DNA from: Tamarix chinensis
Taxonomy: Eukaryota > Streptophyta > Magnoliopsida > Caryophyllales > Tamaricaceae
NCBI GenBank assembly: GCA_030549775.1
Contig: CM060174.1
Location: 99,898,132-99,962,131, forward strand
Direction of reading: 5' to 3'
DNA: 64,000 nt
In this document: positions 1-12,625 of the stretch, piece by piece
Position numbering within the stretch: position 1 is the stretch's first letter
How the letters are laid out: each line of letters begins with the position of its first letter
Program-made: the position numbers and the translations under genes
Notes under the pieces: generated by a model
Databases searched by the model: none
What the model saw: only the letters and a program-made list of their open reading frames with translations
What the model was told of the DNA's origin: nothing

Positions 1-882
1 ATGAATCAATATTACTATGATTAATAATTATTATTAAGAATATTAATATGAATAATGAATATGAACGTGTAAATATTTGATGCTCCAAAGTTGCTCAATT
101 CATCTCTAGTCTCGGTCGAGTGACTCATTTTAACGAAGGCACCTGGATATATAAATATTAAGAAACACGTCAGGACACGCAACGCACTCAACAACAAAAT
201 TTGTGGGGTCCTCCAATGCCTCAAGGTGATAAATCTAGGTGGTGACGGAAATACAGATGTTGACTGATCCGACATTCGATGATTGGCACGTTGAATAAAA
301 AAATTCGAATATTTAAAGCATATCTCACGCTTCAAAAATTAAAAATTTTAAATCTAATAATAAATAATTTATTTAATGTTTTAAGCTTTCGAACATAATA
401 TAAATAAAAATTATCGAACAAAATATTATTTAATTATAAATTAATAAATTTATTAAATTTAAACTGATAAAATCAAATTATTTAATTTAAGTCTTAAAAT
501 ATATTATATTTAATTAATAATTTAAAAATTTTAGATAATAGTTAAATATTTAATTAAAATAATAATTACAAAATATATAATTTAATTACAATAAATATTA
601 TTATTTTAAGTTATACACAGATATACTAATTTTTTATAAAAAATAAATAAATACCATTTAAATATATATGTATATAATTTATTAAATCAAATATTAATTA
701 TTTTTATTCAGATTTATTTAATATTTTATTAATTACATTAATTAATTATTTTAAAAAAAATCAGATTAATTATTTATTTTTTAATATCAAATCGATTACA
801 GTAGTAGACTGACTCATCGCATGTCACTTACAAGCTCATCCAATTTAATACTCCTTCTTCCGAAGAGGGGGGGAATTGAGAG
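1..882. other. AT-rich 5' flank of SBE1, no gene seen
   Basis: Positions 300-790 are almost pure A/T with no coding character on either strand. The last ~90 bases become mixed in composition and are the likely core promoter and 5' leader of the gene starting at 911. No feature is recognised in the first 800 bases. Confidence 0.6.
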
Positions 883-978
883 ATGAATTGGAGTGTGCGA
901 AGCGGAGAAGATGAGTACTACTTCAGTGAGTCTGGCTGCAGCAACAGGAGCTGCTTCTTCCTTACCAATTTCTGCTAG
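883..978 (+). other. Upstream ORF overlapping the SBE1 start codon
   Basis: An ATG 28 bases before the SBE1 start opens a 31-codon frame in a different phase. It overlaps the main start codon and stops with TAG at 976-978 inside exon 1. If the transcript starts upstream of 883, scanning ribosomes would meet this ATG first. The transcription start is not visible, so its presence on the mRNA is inference. Confidence 0.4.
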
Positions 979-2480
979 TGACTTTAGAAGGGTAATCAAT
1001 TCTAATTGGGATTTTGTTTCTACGCTTTTATAATTTTCTTTTTCCTCACTGTAAGTGGTTAAATTCTTGCTGCAATTATGATGATAATTTACCACCAGAA
1101 AAAGTAAATAAATTACGATGATAGTTTAGCTTGTCTGAGAGGTGATTTTTCACGGCTTTAGGTTCTGATACGTTTATATGAATGCGTCGAATTACAAGTC
1201 ACAGTTCCTCGAGGAGTAAAGACGTTGTCTTTCTGTTTGTAACTCCGTGTTGATCGCATGTGAAAACCTTTGTCGTACATCGGCAAAGGATTATGTCTAT
1301 GTCAGTTTGGTCTTCCGGCTTGTGCGGCACGACCTAATGAAGGAAAAGGCCGATTCTATTCCTTTTGTCTGTTTTCATTTTTGATTCCCGCTGATTACGG
1401 GGTTCAGTCCTAAAAGCTTATGGGTATTTAAGATACTGCTGTTTCTGCGTTTCCGGAAATGCTTAGATGGTGTAAAGACCTGGACTTGAATGAATGGAAA
1501 CGAGCTTTATCATTCCATACCACAACTACAACTTATCTAAAACCCCATCATTGGCAGGGTCTTGAAGGTCTGGTGTGTTGAACCTCACCTCTATTAGGTT
1601 GAGGCTAGTGAGGGGCTGCTTCCCTTTATTATTCCAGATCAAATCAATTAAAATCCCATCATTCCGTGCCACGACAACAACTTAGTTAAATTCCTGTCAT
1701 TGGCAGGGCCTTTTGTGGGGGGTGGGGGTGGTGGAGTCTGGTGTATTGAAACCTCACCTCTAGATTATGGTTAGCGAGGGTTTGTTTCCGCTTATCATTC
1801 CAAATCATGTTCTGGATTTCCTGCTGAGTTAATATTGTCGGACACCATGTAAAGATTTGGGCTAGGATCATATAAGACATGTCTTCTTTTCCCTTACCTT
1901 TGAGTTTTTCTTTCTTGCTTGAGCGAAGGGTACGCTTGTGTTACCCACTCAATTCCTAATCAATTATTCTATGCACTTATATTTCTTCAAACATCATGCT
2001 CAGATGTGCCGATGGTTTGTTGTTTCTTATATATCTTTTTTTATTTCATCCAGGGGCCGTTAATTAAGAAATTGCTGCCAAAACGATGCCAGGATGCAGC
2101 CACTAATCTGTCTCCGAAATTGGTTGGGCATGATCTTTTCCTTTCACCATCAACGCTGATATCTAGGAGGGTATACTTATCATCTTTGAAATCCATTATT
2201 TGTTCCATTTATTCAGAACTAAGCTGTCTTGGTGGAACTTTGTGCCTCCTAAGATCCTTGACAATATTGTGGTGATCTTTTTTGGATATTAGAGAATGAC
2301 TGGGGCATGGTTAAGTAGCTAAATCCCGCCCTTGCATTGTTGGTGAATGGTGACTTCCAAAATCGACTCTCATCCTTTCTCTGCTATGGAGATGGAGATC
2401 AATTCAAATGTTAATCTGCTTGCCTGAACACTGTGGTTTGGAGAAAATTGCCTTTTGCTAATTGCTAACTAGGTTTTTAT

Positions 2481-2542
<62 letters not shown>

Positions 2543-5500
2543 TTATGCTGCTTCTGGTTATGGTATGAATTTGTCGGATAAGAGAAGCAATCCTTATGAT
2601 CTGACTTATGGCCTGTCCGTTTCTAGCTCCTTTGTCCTCTTTTCTTTCACTGATCTCTCACTTTTCTCGCACATGGTAACTACTAAAATGATTCCTGTTG
2701 TTATGATATTATGAAATTTTCTCTATAGCAGATGAAGCATGCTTCTACGGCCTTGGCTGTTTTGACTGAGGACAATCCAGCAATGGCAGATACTGAAGAT
2801 GAGACTCTCGGTATTTTTAACATTGATCTGGGCTTAGAACCTTATAAGGAGCACTTCAGATATAGAATGAAGAGATATACAGATCAAAAGGAACTTATAG
2901 AAAAGCATGAAGGCGGCCTTGAGGAATTTTCTAAAGGTAATAATTTTTCAAATTAAAGCCAGCATGGCAATGCCCTCTTCTTTTTCTTCTTTTTCCCTTT
3001 TTTCTGCTCATGTTTTTCAATTTCCTTTCTATTTCTGGTGGCTTTAGTGGTGGGCAGTGAAAGTATTGCGACTTACTTTATAATTGCTTGTGGTACTTTT
3101 TTGATATCTCCTGATGATAATCTCTTCTTTCATGCTATAGGACATCTAAAACTAGGATTTAACAGAGAAGATGGCAGCATAGTGTATAGGGAATGGGCCC
3201 CCGCTGCTCAGTAATTTCATCATTCCTGACTAATATTAGTTTGATTTACTTGTTTTAATATTTTTCATACCGCGAGTTGTGAACTCTACTTTATTTTTTA
3301 ATGACATAGGGAAGCACAAATTATAGGGGACTTCAATGGGTGGGATGGCTCCAATCACTGGATGGTGAAAAATGAGTTTGGTGTTTGGAGTATTAAGATT
3401 CCTGATTCTGATGGAAGCCCTGCTATTCCTCATAATTCAAGAGTAAAATTTCGGTTCAAACATGGCGACGGAGTTTGGATAGATCGGATTCCTGCTTGGA
3501 TTAAATATGCCATTGCTGATCCAACAAGATTTGCAGCACCTTATGATGGTGTATACTGGGACCCTCCACCTACTGAAAGGTGCCAACTATGTCATATTTT
3601 TCAACTATGCATTTGTGTGCGTCTTATGCTATCTATTATACCATCACACAAATTTGGTTATCAAATTCTGGTTGAAACCCTGACACTGGCTATCTTTTAA
3701 ACAAATAGGAAATAGGGTGGAGTTTTATGTGATAAATTCTAACAAAATAACTAAGCTGCTTGAGGAAAGTGCTCAGAAATTGCTTAATTATTACGATGAA
3801 TTAAAGACAAGAAACCTTACTGACTTGTCTCTATGTATCATTGTATTATATAGGTACCAATTTAAGTTTTCTCGCCCTCCTAAACCAAAAAGCCCACGAA
3901 TATATGAGGCCCATGTTGGAATGAGTGGTTCTGAGCCACGAATAAATTCATACAGAGAATTTGCTGATGATGTTCTGCCTCGTATTCATGCAAATAATTA
4001 TAACACAGTGCAGTTGATGGCTGTCATGGAGCATTCCTACTACGCTTCATTTGGATATCATGTCACCAACTTTTTTGCTGTGAGCAGTAGATCTGGAACC
4101 CCTGAGGATCTCAAATATCTGATCGACAAGGCACATAGCTTGGGTTTACGGGTATTGATTGATGTCATTCACAGCCATGCAAGTAACAATGTGACTGATG
4201 GCCTGAATGGCTTTGATGTTGGCCAAAGTTCACATGAATCTTATTTCCACACTGGCGAAAGAGGCTATCATGAATTGTGGGATAGTAGATTGTTTAATTA
4301 TGCTAATTGGGAAGTCCTTCGCTTTCTTCTCTCCAACTTGAGGTGGTGGCTCGAAGAATTTAACTTTGATGGATTCCGTTTTGATGGTGTCACCTCCATG
4401 CTGTATCATCATCATGGAATTAATTTGGCATTTACAGGGAACTATGACGAGTATTTCTGTGAAGCAACAGATGTTGATGCTGTGGTTTATCTGATGCTAG
4501 CCAATGATCTGATTCACATCCTATTGCCCGATGCAACTGTTATAGCAGAAGATGTATCGGGTATGCCTGGACTTTGCCGATCTGTTTCTGAAGGTGGCAT
4601 TGGGTTTGATTACCGTCTAGCAATGGGCATCCCTGACAGGTGGATTGATTACCTAAAGAACAAAGATGACAAGGAATGGTCAATGGAAGAAATTACATGG
4701 AGTCTGACTAATAGAAGATACACTGAGAAACATGTCTCTTATGCTGAAAGCCACGACCAGGTGCAGAGTCTTTCTATTTCATCCAGCTACCTTGGGAATT
4801 TTGTATTTTTCTATTGATGGCTTCCAGAAGAGCAAAATTGCATGGCTCATTTAGTTCATTTTACTGCTATAATTTTAAGATTTTTTTTTCTTTTTGTAAT
4901 TAATATTTGTCCTGTTTTGATTGTATTTTAAGGTTTGATGCTATACTATTGCAGTCCATTGTAGGAGATAAAACTATAGCATTTTCCTTGATGGATCAAG
5001 AGATGTATTATGGCATGTCTTGCTTGGAAGAAGTTTCTCCAGTAATCGAGCGAGGGATCGCACTTCACAAGGTTGGTGTTGTAGCATTTACCTGCTTTTA
5101 GTTAGCTGTTCTGTACCAAAATGATCTCTAATTGATTTGATGAGTTTGGTTTATGCAAAATAAATTTGATCAATCCTTTCTTCTCATACTCATATCCTTT
5201 TAAGTTGAGCTCATCTTAATTTAACCCTTGAATAAACTGGTTATCATTCATTTGGCACAAGGATGCAATTAATCTCGAATTTTTCATGTTGTGGAAAATC
5301 ATACAGTTCTATTTCTTGATGATCCATTACCTATTATGTTTTTTAGATATGCTGGGGGTTCTTTAACTTTATAGACGTTGTGGACTTAAATCTGCAGATG
5401 ATTCATTTCATCACGATGGCACTTGGAGGGGAAGGCTACCTCAACTTCATGGGAAACGAGGTGGTTTTCTGAACTCAAGCATTTGTTGAAGTGCTGCTGA

Positions 5501-7440
5501 GCCAATGAATCTTAAACTGGCATATCCCAAGATGAACTTAAAAGTCCAAATATAAAATCATGAGCATAACATCCTGCAACTGTAATTATATTTGTGAATG
5601 AATTTAATGCGGCAAAAGACCGAAAAACTTAGATCTATTATTCAAATACATGCAGATAAGCACTTAATCAATTGCATTCTTTCTCTGGTCTATATTTAAA
5701 TTGACCAATTTGTTGGTCTTTATTCTCTACTTTGATGCTCGTGTAGTTTGGCCATCCAGAGTGGATTGATTTTCCGAGGGAAGGAAATGATTGGAGCTAC
5801 GATAAATGCAGACGTCAATGGAACCTGGTTGACACTGAGCATTTGCGATACAAGGTATAGAATTCTCCAAAGCCTTTTCTTAATTTGTCTGCATTACAGA
5901 GCTAAAGATTTGAAGTTATAGCCTTTTTTCTTATTAATTTCAAATAAAGCATATGAGTCTACCCCAAATTTCTAAAGGTGGAATTGTAATATTGTGTTTC
6001 TTTGAAACAGTTTTTTATTAGATTGGAATTTTGGACTTGTGCAAGCTGATAACTGTTATAATTTGTGGTTATGAATTCTTTTTTTTAATGACTTCTAGAG
6101 ACATCTCATTGGGGTGTTCATTGGGTTGGGTAAGTCATGGCTTATATAACCCAACCCATGAAAATAGGCTTATGGATTAGATGGGTTGGGTTGTTATTTT
6201 GCAAAGGTTTACATGAGTTAACCTATGATGGGTTAAAATCTAAGGTGGGTTAGTATGGGTTAACCCATGATGGGTGGATTTTTAGATGATCTCATAACAT
6301 TGATCTTGTTCTATTGTTATTATTTTGTTTATAGTTCATGAATGCATTCAACTGTGCTATGAATATGCTGGACGAGAGATTTTCATTTCTCTCCTCAACC
6401 AAACAAATTGTCAGCAGTGCAAATGAAGAAGATAAGGTACTACTACTATATGCTATTGAGGTTTTTCTTTTATTTGCATAATTTCTTGGGCAAATAGTTA
6501 GCACTAGGGAGGGAGTCCCTTTCAGTTCTTTAAATATCCTTATGGATCCTTTTAATTTTATATTTTTTAAAAGGGTATGCAATAAATAATGGAATTTTAC
6601 GATATCTTTCTCTTTTCAGGTTATTGTGTTCGAACGAGGAGATCTGGTTTTTGTGTTCAACTTCCATCCAGATAACACTTACGAGGGGTATGGTTTCTGT
6701 ATGGACACCGTTGTTGCTTAATCCATGTATTCAAGTTATTGGGTTCATGGAGACAAAATGCTAGAGTCATCTATACCTTTATAGTGATCATTAATGGGAC
6801 AACTAGACTTTCCCGTATTATGCCATTGGTAACGTACTTTTTGAAATATACAGGTATAAAATTGGGTGCGACTTGCCAGGGAAGTATCGAGTTGCTCTGG
6901 ACAGCGATGCTTGGGATTTTGGAGGAAGAGGAAGAGTAAGCATCTCTCTTTGATTTATCATCCTCGTTGCATTTTCCGGAACTTGTTAAAATACAAATGA
7001 TCTGTATCAGTTTCCAACAGTGATATTATGATATCATGTATGATGATTTGCTCGTCATCAGGTGGGTCATGATGTCGATCATTTCACAGTACCAGAAGGA
7101 ATACCTGGAGTTTCTGAGACTAACTTCAACAACCGTCCCAACTCCTTCAAAGTACTCTCTCCAGCTCGTACTTGTGTGGTATGTTCTCTATTATTACCCT
7201 TCAAATTATTACATGTTTTGTGGTAGACTACTGGCGTTATCCACCTTTTACACGCCTGCATGATTTATAGTAACCCTATGACTCTCTTAACATATGTTGG
7301 TGCATCTTTAGGTTTATTGTAGAGTTGAAGAGGGACAGGAAGAAACCAACAAGCCTACTACAGGCTTTGAAATGGTAGCTGTTACGGGGACGGACCAGCA
7401 AGGAGAAGATGCAGCTGATAAGCCATCTACTGTTGAATGA
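911..7440 (+). CDS. SBE1: Starch branching enzyme I (1,4-alpha-glucan branching enzyme, class B), 14 exons
   Basis: Cuts alpha-1,4 glucan chains and re-attaches them by alpha-1,6 links in plastid starch synthesis (GH13). I read exons 911-991, 2054-2170, 2732-2936, 3141-3210, 3310-3579, 3854-4760, 4955-5071, 5398-5460, 5747-5854, 6335-6436, 6620-6687, 6854-6935, 7062-7178 and 7312-7440. All have GT-AG borders and the frame is kept, giving 811 aa, normal for SBEI. The first ~70 residues are Ser/Ala/Arg-rich, as in a plastid transit peptide. A CBM48-like segment ([19 protein letters not shown]) follows. GH13 motifs are present: DVIHSH (about 351), GFRFDGVTS with the nucleophile Asp about 425, AEDVSG with the acid/base Glu about 480, and ESHDQ (His548-Asp549). 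[10 protein letters not shown] and the [10 protein letters not shown] segment fit class I rather than class II. Exon 3 may start 3 bases earlier (one extra Gln). No lesion was seen. Confidence 0.97.
1510..1808 (+). repeat. Imperfect tandem duplication in SBE1 intron 1
   Basis: About 1510-1645 and 1660-1808 are two diverged copies in direct orientation. Both contain, in order, a cattcc-type start, a cattggcagggyct block, a gtctggtgt block, a cctcacctcta block and a final attccaratca block. The whole lies in intron 1 (992-2053), which has no exon similarity. Confidence 0.7.
2484..2542 (+). repeat. Compound (AT)n-(GTAT)n microsatellite in SBE1 intron 2
   Basis: An AT dinucleotide run is followed directly by about six GTAT units, inside intron 2 of SBE1. 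It is likely length-polymorphic between individuals. Confidence 0.9.
6104..6290 (+). mobile_element. Short MITE-like insertion in SBE1 intron 9
   Basis: About 190 bases rich in gggttggg and gggttaaccc words sit in an otherwise T-rich intron. The start (ggggtgttcattgggttggg) resembles ends of plant hAT-type MITEs of the TAGGGGTGTTCA kind. I could not identify a clean right end or target duplication, so this is a remnant at best. Confidence 0.35.
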
Positions 7441-7789
7441 AGTTCAAGTTTGACGGAGTATAGAAGCGGAAGAAATGCAAGATTCGACTTTAAACGATTA
7501 CTTATGTTCATTTTGCTGAGTGATGAGAGATTTAGGAGGGATTGTACTTGTCTGACATGGGAGAAGTCAAAGTCCGCATAAGTTGTGTATATTATGTAGG
7601 GTTAGTTCTGCTAGATGTTGTTACATGGATGAAAGTATGGTTGAAACGGGTTGGTCTTGAGCAAATTCCACGGCAATTTAAGGATCAACGGTAACACGAC
7701 ATGATGGCGAAAATTTTTAGCAAACGATAAAAATTTTCGAGTCAAAAGATACAGGGAAATTCTCGATGTCTTGTGTTGTGTGTAGGCTG
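7441..7789 (+). other. SBE1 3' flank
   Basis: This 350-base stretch follows the SBE1 stop and probably holds its 3' untranslated region. No further gene is seen. No single polyadenylation signal stands out enough to call. Confidence 0.4.
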
Positions 7790-7979
7790 CCTTAAAAGCA
7801 AACTGATCAAATAATCTTTACAAAATCCGACAGCTTTCCTAATGTTATCAAGCATGTGAAAACCTAGGTTCATCCTATTTGGAACCTTAAAAGCAAACTG
7901 ATCAAATAATCTTTACAAAATCCGACAGCTTTCCTAATGTTATCAAGCATGTGAAAACCTAGGTTCATCCTATTTGGAA
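7790..7979 (+). repeat. Perfect 95-bp tandem duplication
   Basis: 7790-7884 and 7885-7979 are identical base for base (period 95), directly adjacent, just past the SBE1 3' end. Absence of any difference means either a very recent duplication or an assembly artefact. Confidence 0.97.
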
Positions 7980-8559
7980 ATCATCGTCCAAGGTTTGTTT
8001 CTTCTTAGAGCATCCACATCAAAGGAGCAAAAAAAAAATCAATATACCTTTTAAAATTATTTTAATATAATTAAATTTTATTTTATATTTTAAATATTTA
8101 AAGTGTAATAAAATTTTAGTGTATGGTCGGAGCAAAAAATTTTGCTTCGGCGCAAATAATCGTGCCCGCCTGCCTTTATTCATCTTTTTGCCTCGTTGCT
8201 GTGATGTATTGCGTCGCGGCAACGGGCGTAAAAAATTTTTTGATCCGTCGCTGTGGATGGTCTTATTCTATTAATTTATATCACGGCCCGTTTGGTAAAT
8301 GGAAATGGAAGTTTGGGAATTAAAGAGTGGGAATGGAAATGAGAATTAGTTTATTTAATCTCATTTCCATGTTTGGTATTTGATGGGATTAATTTGGGAA
8401 TATGTTGGGAATAAAAGTTTTTTGTGCTTGGTACATGGGAATGGGATTGAAAATCTAGTCATAAATTGACAAAAATATCTTTCTTATATTTATAATATTT
8501 CTAGTTATGTATATATATATATATAATCAATTATTATTATAGTTTTCTAATATTCCATC

Positions 8560-9290
8560 TTATTTTCCTCACCTTAATTTCATATAATATAAAATAACAT
8601 CATATTAGATCTGATCTGATCCAATCAGATTAGATAATAGTAATTATTATTATTATTATATTTATTGTAATTATAATTATTATAATTGTTACTATATTTT
8701 TAATTATAATTAATTATTATAATAATTAGAAGTATAATAAAGATAATAATTATAATGATAATTACAATATAGTTATAATTATTATAAAGATAATCATTAT
8801 CATCATCATTATAATTATTAAGATAATTATTATTATAATTAATATTATTATTACAATTCTCATAATAATTAATATCGTTATTAATATAATATTAATAATA
8901 TTATTCATATTATTATAACTATTAATATAATTATTATAATAATTATTAATAATATAATTATTATACTTATTAATATAATAATAATTATTATTAATAGCAA
9001 TATTAATAATATTACTGATATTATTATAATTATTGTTAACATTAATATTAATATTAACAATATTATTGATATTATTAATATTATTACTATAGTTAATAAT
9101 AATAATTTATATTATTATTAGTATGACTATTAATATAATTACTATAATAAATTATTATTATTATTGTTGTTATTATTAATATTATTATTGTTATTATTAT
9201 AGTTCTTAATATAATTATTATAATTAAGGAGTGAAAATTATTATAATAAGAATAATAATTATGATTAATATATCCACGAAGAAGTACAGT
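8560..9290 (+). repeat. AT-rich repeat block with ATT-type triplets (family copy 1)
   Basis: A lead-in containing tcctcaccttaatttcat and a ...cagattagataatag block is followed by ~650 bases of nearly pure A/T with shifting ATT/AAT triplets. The same lead-in plus tail occurs inverted near 15.5 kb and direct near 23.6 kb, so this is a dispersed repeat family rather than chance low complexity. Confidence 0.6.
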
Positions 9291-9960
9291 CACTGTAGTG
9301 ACCTTTCAATTAACTGCAATTTTAATCAAAAAAATTGTAGCCTTAACTTTTTACCTCTATAACAACAATCCATTGTATTGAAAAAATAGTCCACTGTATA
9401 GGAAATTCAATCAACTAAAATTTAAACGATCAATAGTTTTTTGAAATTTTTGAAAATAGTTGTCGCAATTTGAAATATAAATATTAGACTAATGTAGTCA
9501 ATTGTATAGTCAATTGTTTTACATGAAAATGATCTATTTCTCATTTAAATAACTCCCCTTTCTTCTCTTTTTAATCAAAGGTAAACATATTATATATCAT
9601 ATTTTAGTATTTACAATATTAACCATACATCCCTGGGATATGGTAACATAGAAAGTTACATAAAAAATCAGTAATCAAGCTACTACTACATCTGAGTGGC
9701 ACTTTAAGTGCTTGCTTGCGACTAACATCTACTTCACAAACGTAACCTGGCCCTCCCTAGTCCAAAAAAATACTAGGTGAAGATTACAAGAACAACCACA
9801 TTCTTAATTATGAATTCAACCCCCATCAAATTAGTTGTTCCCGTTGATTGTAACTAACAAAAAAATCAATAGACATCATAACCACCCATAGTGGTAGCAA
9901 GCACAAGTGAAGATTTCTCATTTCATCAGTCTGTCACTAAGAACCCCTTTCCAAAATAAA

Positions 9961-11006
9961 CTAATTCAAATTATCGATCATTTGACGAGCAATTGAGGCT
10001 TTAAAGTCATCGGGTGCATTGAGAAAGAGATCTACTTTTGCAACATCTTAACCAATGAGACAAATAGCTTTAACAACTTCCTCACTAGTAATACCAGGTA
10101 GTGTGCTTAGAACTTGGAACAGTTGCTTTCTCTTAGACTCATTTTCTTTTTCGCATCTCTCGTGTTGGAATTTGAATCTCTCTTATTCAAATTTAAATTT
10201 CTCCTGTTCGAATTTCAACCTTTTCTGTTCAACTTCTAACAAGCTTGCAATTGATTTAGATACTTGACCAAACTCTAGCTCGAGAGAATCCACTTCCATA
10301 TATTTTCTTTTTTTAGATTGCTTGGAAGAACTAGGAGTAGTGTAAATACCTTGATCTTGAAAAGGAGGTTCATCCCTAGGTTGGCTAGTAGCGCGAGTTT
10401 CGTTCATGGTAAATTGATCATCATTCATCTCTAATTGTTCACCGAGACCTTTAGCCTTTGCTCCTTTTGCCAAATCATTTGCATATATCTCACAAAGCTT
10501 ATCATAGTGCACCATAGGCTTCATATATAATGGAGCAGATCCATCACGACTCTATATAAAAATAAGAATACTCATTAATTATTGTAACAAAAATACAACA
10601 CAAATAATCAAAACTTTATTAATGATTCTTATACCTTTTCCCATTCGTTGAATACTTCTTTGTCTCCTGTCACCATCTTCTTCTCATCATCCCAACCAAA
10701 GCCGCTACTAAATTGTTGGATCTCCAAAATATATGAAAGTTGCTTTTTGAGAATCTTCACTTTCGATTTAATATGTGGGTCAGCTTTCAACCCAACGTTA
10801 GGCATTTGTTTTTCAATCTCCTTCTCAATGTATGTTAAGTAACCAGACTTATGACCTGTATCTACTTTCCAACCAGAATGATTCATTTCGTATAAAATGT
10901 TAATGAGTAATGCTTCCTCCTCTACTGTCCATACTCTTCTTTCTCTTTTCTTTTGTATTCTTATATTCTCATTTGTCTTATCCACATCCTTAATACATAA
11001 TAACAT
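9961..11006 (-). pseudogene. Myb/SANT-like DNA-binding protein of the Harbinger element, broken
   Basis: Exon 1 (11006-10635) encodes a Myb/SANT-like (trihelix-related) domain beginning RVWTVEEEALLINIL and containing the SGFGWD loop typical of this family. Exon 2 (from 10551) follows a GT-AG intron and continues SRDGSAPLYMKPMVHYDKL, then a Lys/Glu-rich coiled coil. The frame meets TAA at 10183, continues in the same frame with recognisable sequence to a second stop in ...CLIG*DVAK, and ends at TAG 9961-9963. In intact plant Harbinger elements this protein accompanies the transposase; here the two in-frame stops make it a pseudogene. The N-terminal start is uncertain. Confidence 0.75.
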
Positions 11007-11220
11007 AAAGAATGTAAATATTATTGAAACATAAATTCACACGTGAATATTAATGCATATTAATGTATAAACAATGTCAAACAAATGTTGAATAATATAA
11101 TTAAGTAGTGGAAATAAAAGTGCAATTTCAAACAACATTTTAATGCATAGTTTGACAAAAAGAATACAAGAAATTGAAGTACTTAACAATTTCAAGGAGG
11201 GAGGGGGTAAAACACAAACA

Positions 11221-12345
11221 TCACTTAGTACGTCTTTTAGATCTCCAATCATCCCACATATCTTGAGCTAGCTTGTCCCTCCATTGAGTCCATTGTTGTG
11301 ATGGTTCTGTAGAATCAATTACATCTTCATTTGACTCTTGTTGTTCTATAAAATCATCTAGTTGATGTTCATATGGGTCAAAACTCATTTGTTGTCGGAT
11401 GAGATTATGTAGATAGCAACATGCTAAAATAATCTCAATATGTGTATCAATAGGGTAATAAGAAGGATTCCTAAGTATGCCCCAACGTATCTTCAATAAT
11501 CCAAAAGTCCTCTCAATCACATTTCTTGCTGATGAGTGATTCATATTAAATAATTCTTCTTTTTTAGTTGGTGGATTACGCCATTCTTGTAGATGGTAAC
11601 GTTGACCTCTATATGGAGCGAGAAATCCCTCACAATTCTTGTATCCAGCATCAACAAGGTAATAACAGCCTATTACAAATTCCATATTTATATATCATCA
11701 TTGGTAAATATTCTTTGAAATATTTAAAACATCTAACCATATGGAATATCTTACCACGAGGAACCTTAATACCATTTGGTCTTGATAAAGCATCTCGAAG
11801 TATCCTAAAAATTACAAGTTTATAATAAGTCAAAACTTCTATGTGACAAATTATACAATTTGAAATTTTACCTTAATCCACTTCCACCTTTCATCTGCAC
11901 AGTCATCATTGATTGGTTGTGGCATCTTAAGTAGCACTTGCCAAAACTTTAAAATTGCTCTTAAAACATCATGAAAATGTCTACTTATTGTCTCTTGGGA
12001 TCGTTGAAAATCAAACTTTGCTTCTCTATTTTTCTCATCATATGCAACTATGTGCAGAAATATTGCAACCATTTCCTCCACACTTATATTTCTAGTATCT
12101 CTTAAACCACCAATTTGTCGGACCAAATAGCATAAAATCCCAAAACAACGTATATCCATCTGAAGTTTCTCAATACAGAAGGTATCACTTCTACCTATCA
12201 TGTTATGTAAATGTTTCTCCGGAATATTTGGATCATACCAAGAAGGCTCCCTGACAATCCTACGCTTACGCCGCCTAATCAAAATCATCAACATAACCAT
12301 ATGGACATATAATATTAACAATATTTTCATCCTATTCCATCTCAA
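11221..12345 (-). pseudogene. PIF/Harbinger DDE transposase (ALP1-like) missing its catalytic core
   Basis: Three pieces are readable: about 12345-11872 (GLRDTRNISVEEMVAIFLH, SQETISRHFHDVL, ending DERWKWIK), 11804-11755 (ILRDALSRPNGIKVPRG) and 11669-11221 (CYYLVDAGYKN, APYRGQRYHLQEW, NVIERTFGLLK). The second intron is at the position seen in relatives. Family members have ~65-70 residues between WKW and LRDA, carrying the first Asp (in ALDGTYI-type sequence) and the second Asp (in GSAxDSR). Here only ~67 bases separate these pieces, so both Asp residues are gone and only the Glu of VIER remains. The gene cannot encode an active enzyme. The true 5' exon was not identified. Confidence 0.8.
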
Positions 12346-12426
12346 GATTGAAAAGTTCGATGTTTGTTGGTAGACAAGCCATGGCTGTGAATAAAATTAA
12401 AATAAATTCTATATCATTTTCCATGT

Positions 12427-12446
12427 GTGTGTGTGTGTGTGTGTAT
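12427..12446 (+). repeat. (GT)n microsatellite
   Basis: About nine GT units lie between the PB1-like exon and the transposase relic in the first Harbinger element. Confidence 0.85.
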
Positions 12447-12625
12447 AAAGCAAATATAGAATATAGACACATAATTCACATATACAACAACAACAACACA
12501 AATGATTAGCATCCACAATACATCAACACTAAAGCATATAATGAGGAAAAAAATACAAAACATTAAAGAATATACACGTAGCATATATTCATTAGTATGA
12601 TTTTTTTTAAAGTAAATTTTTTTAC

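Noticed and set aside
21..335. Minus-strand open frame of 104 codons at the window start
   Set aside because: No family resemblance, ends in AT-rich low-complexity codons, no splice or start context.
3717..3853. Open frame running from SBE1 intron 5 into exon 6
   Set aside because: The intron part has no counterpart in starch branching enzymes, and a clean acceptor (tatatag at 3853) joins exon 5 to the conserved YQFKF segment.
9093..9293. Minus-strand frame rich in Ile/Asn/Tyr
   Set aside because: Pure translation of ATT/AAT triplet repeat.
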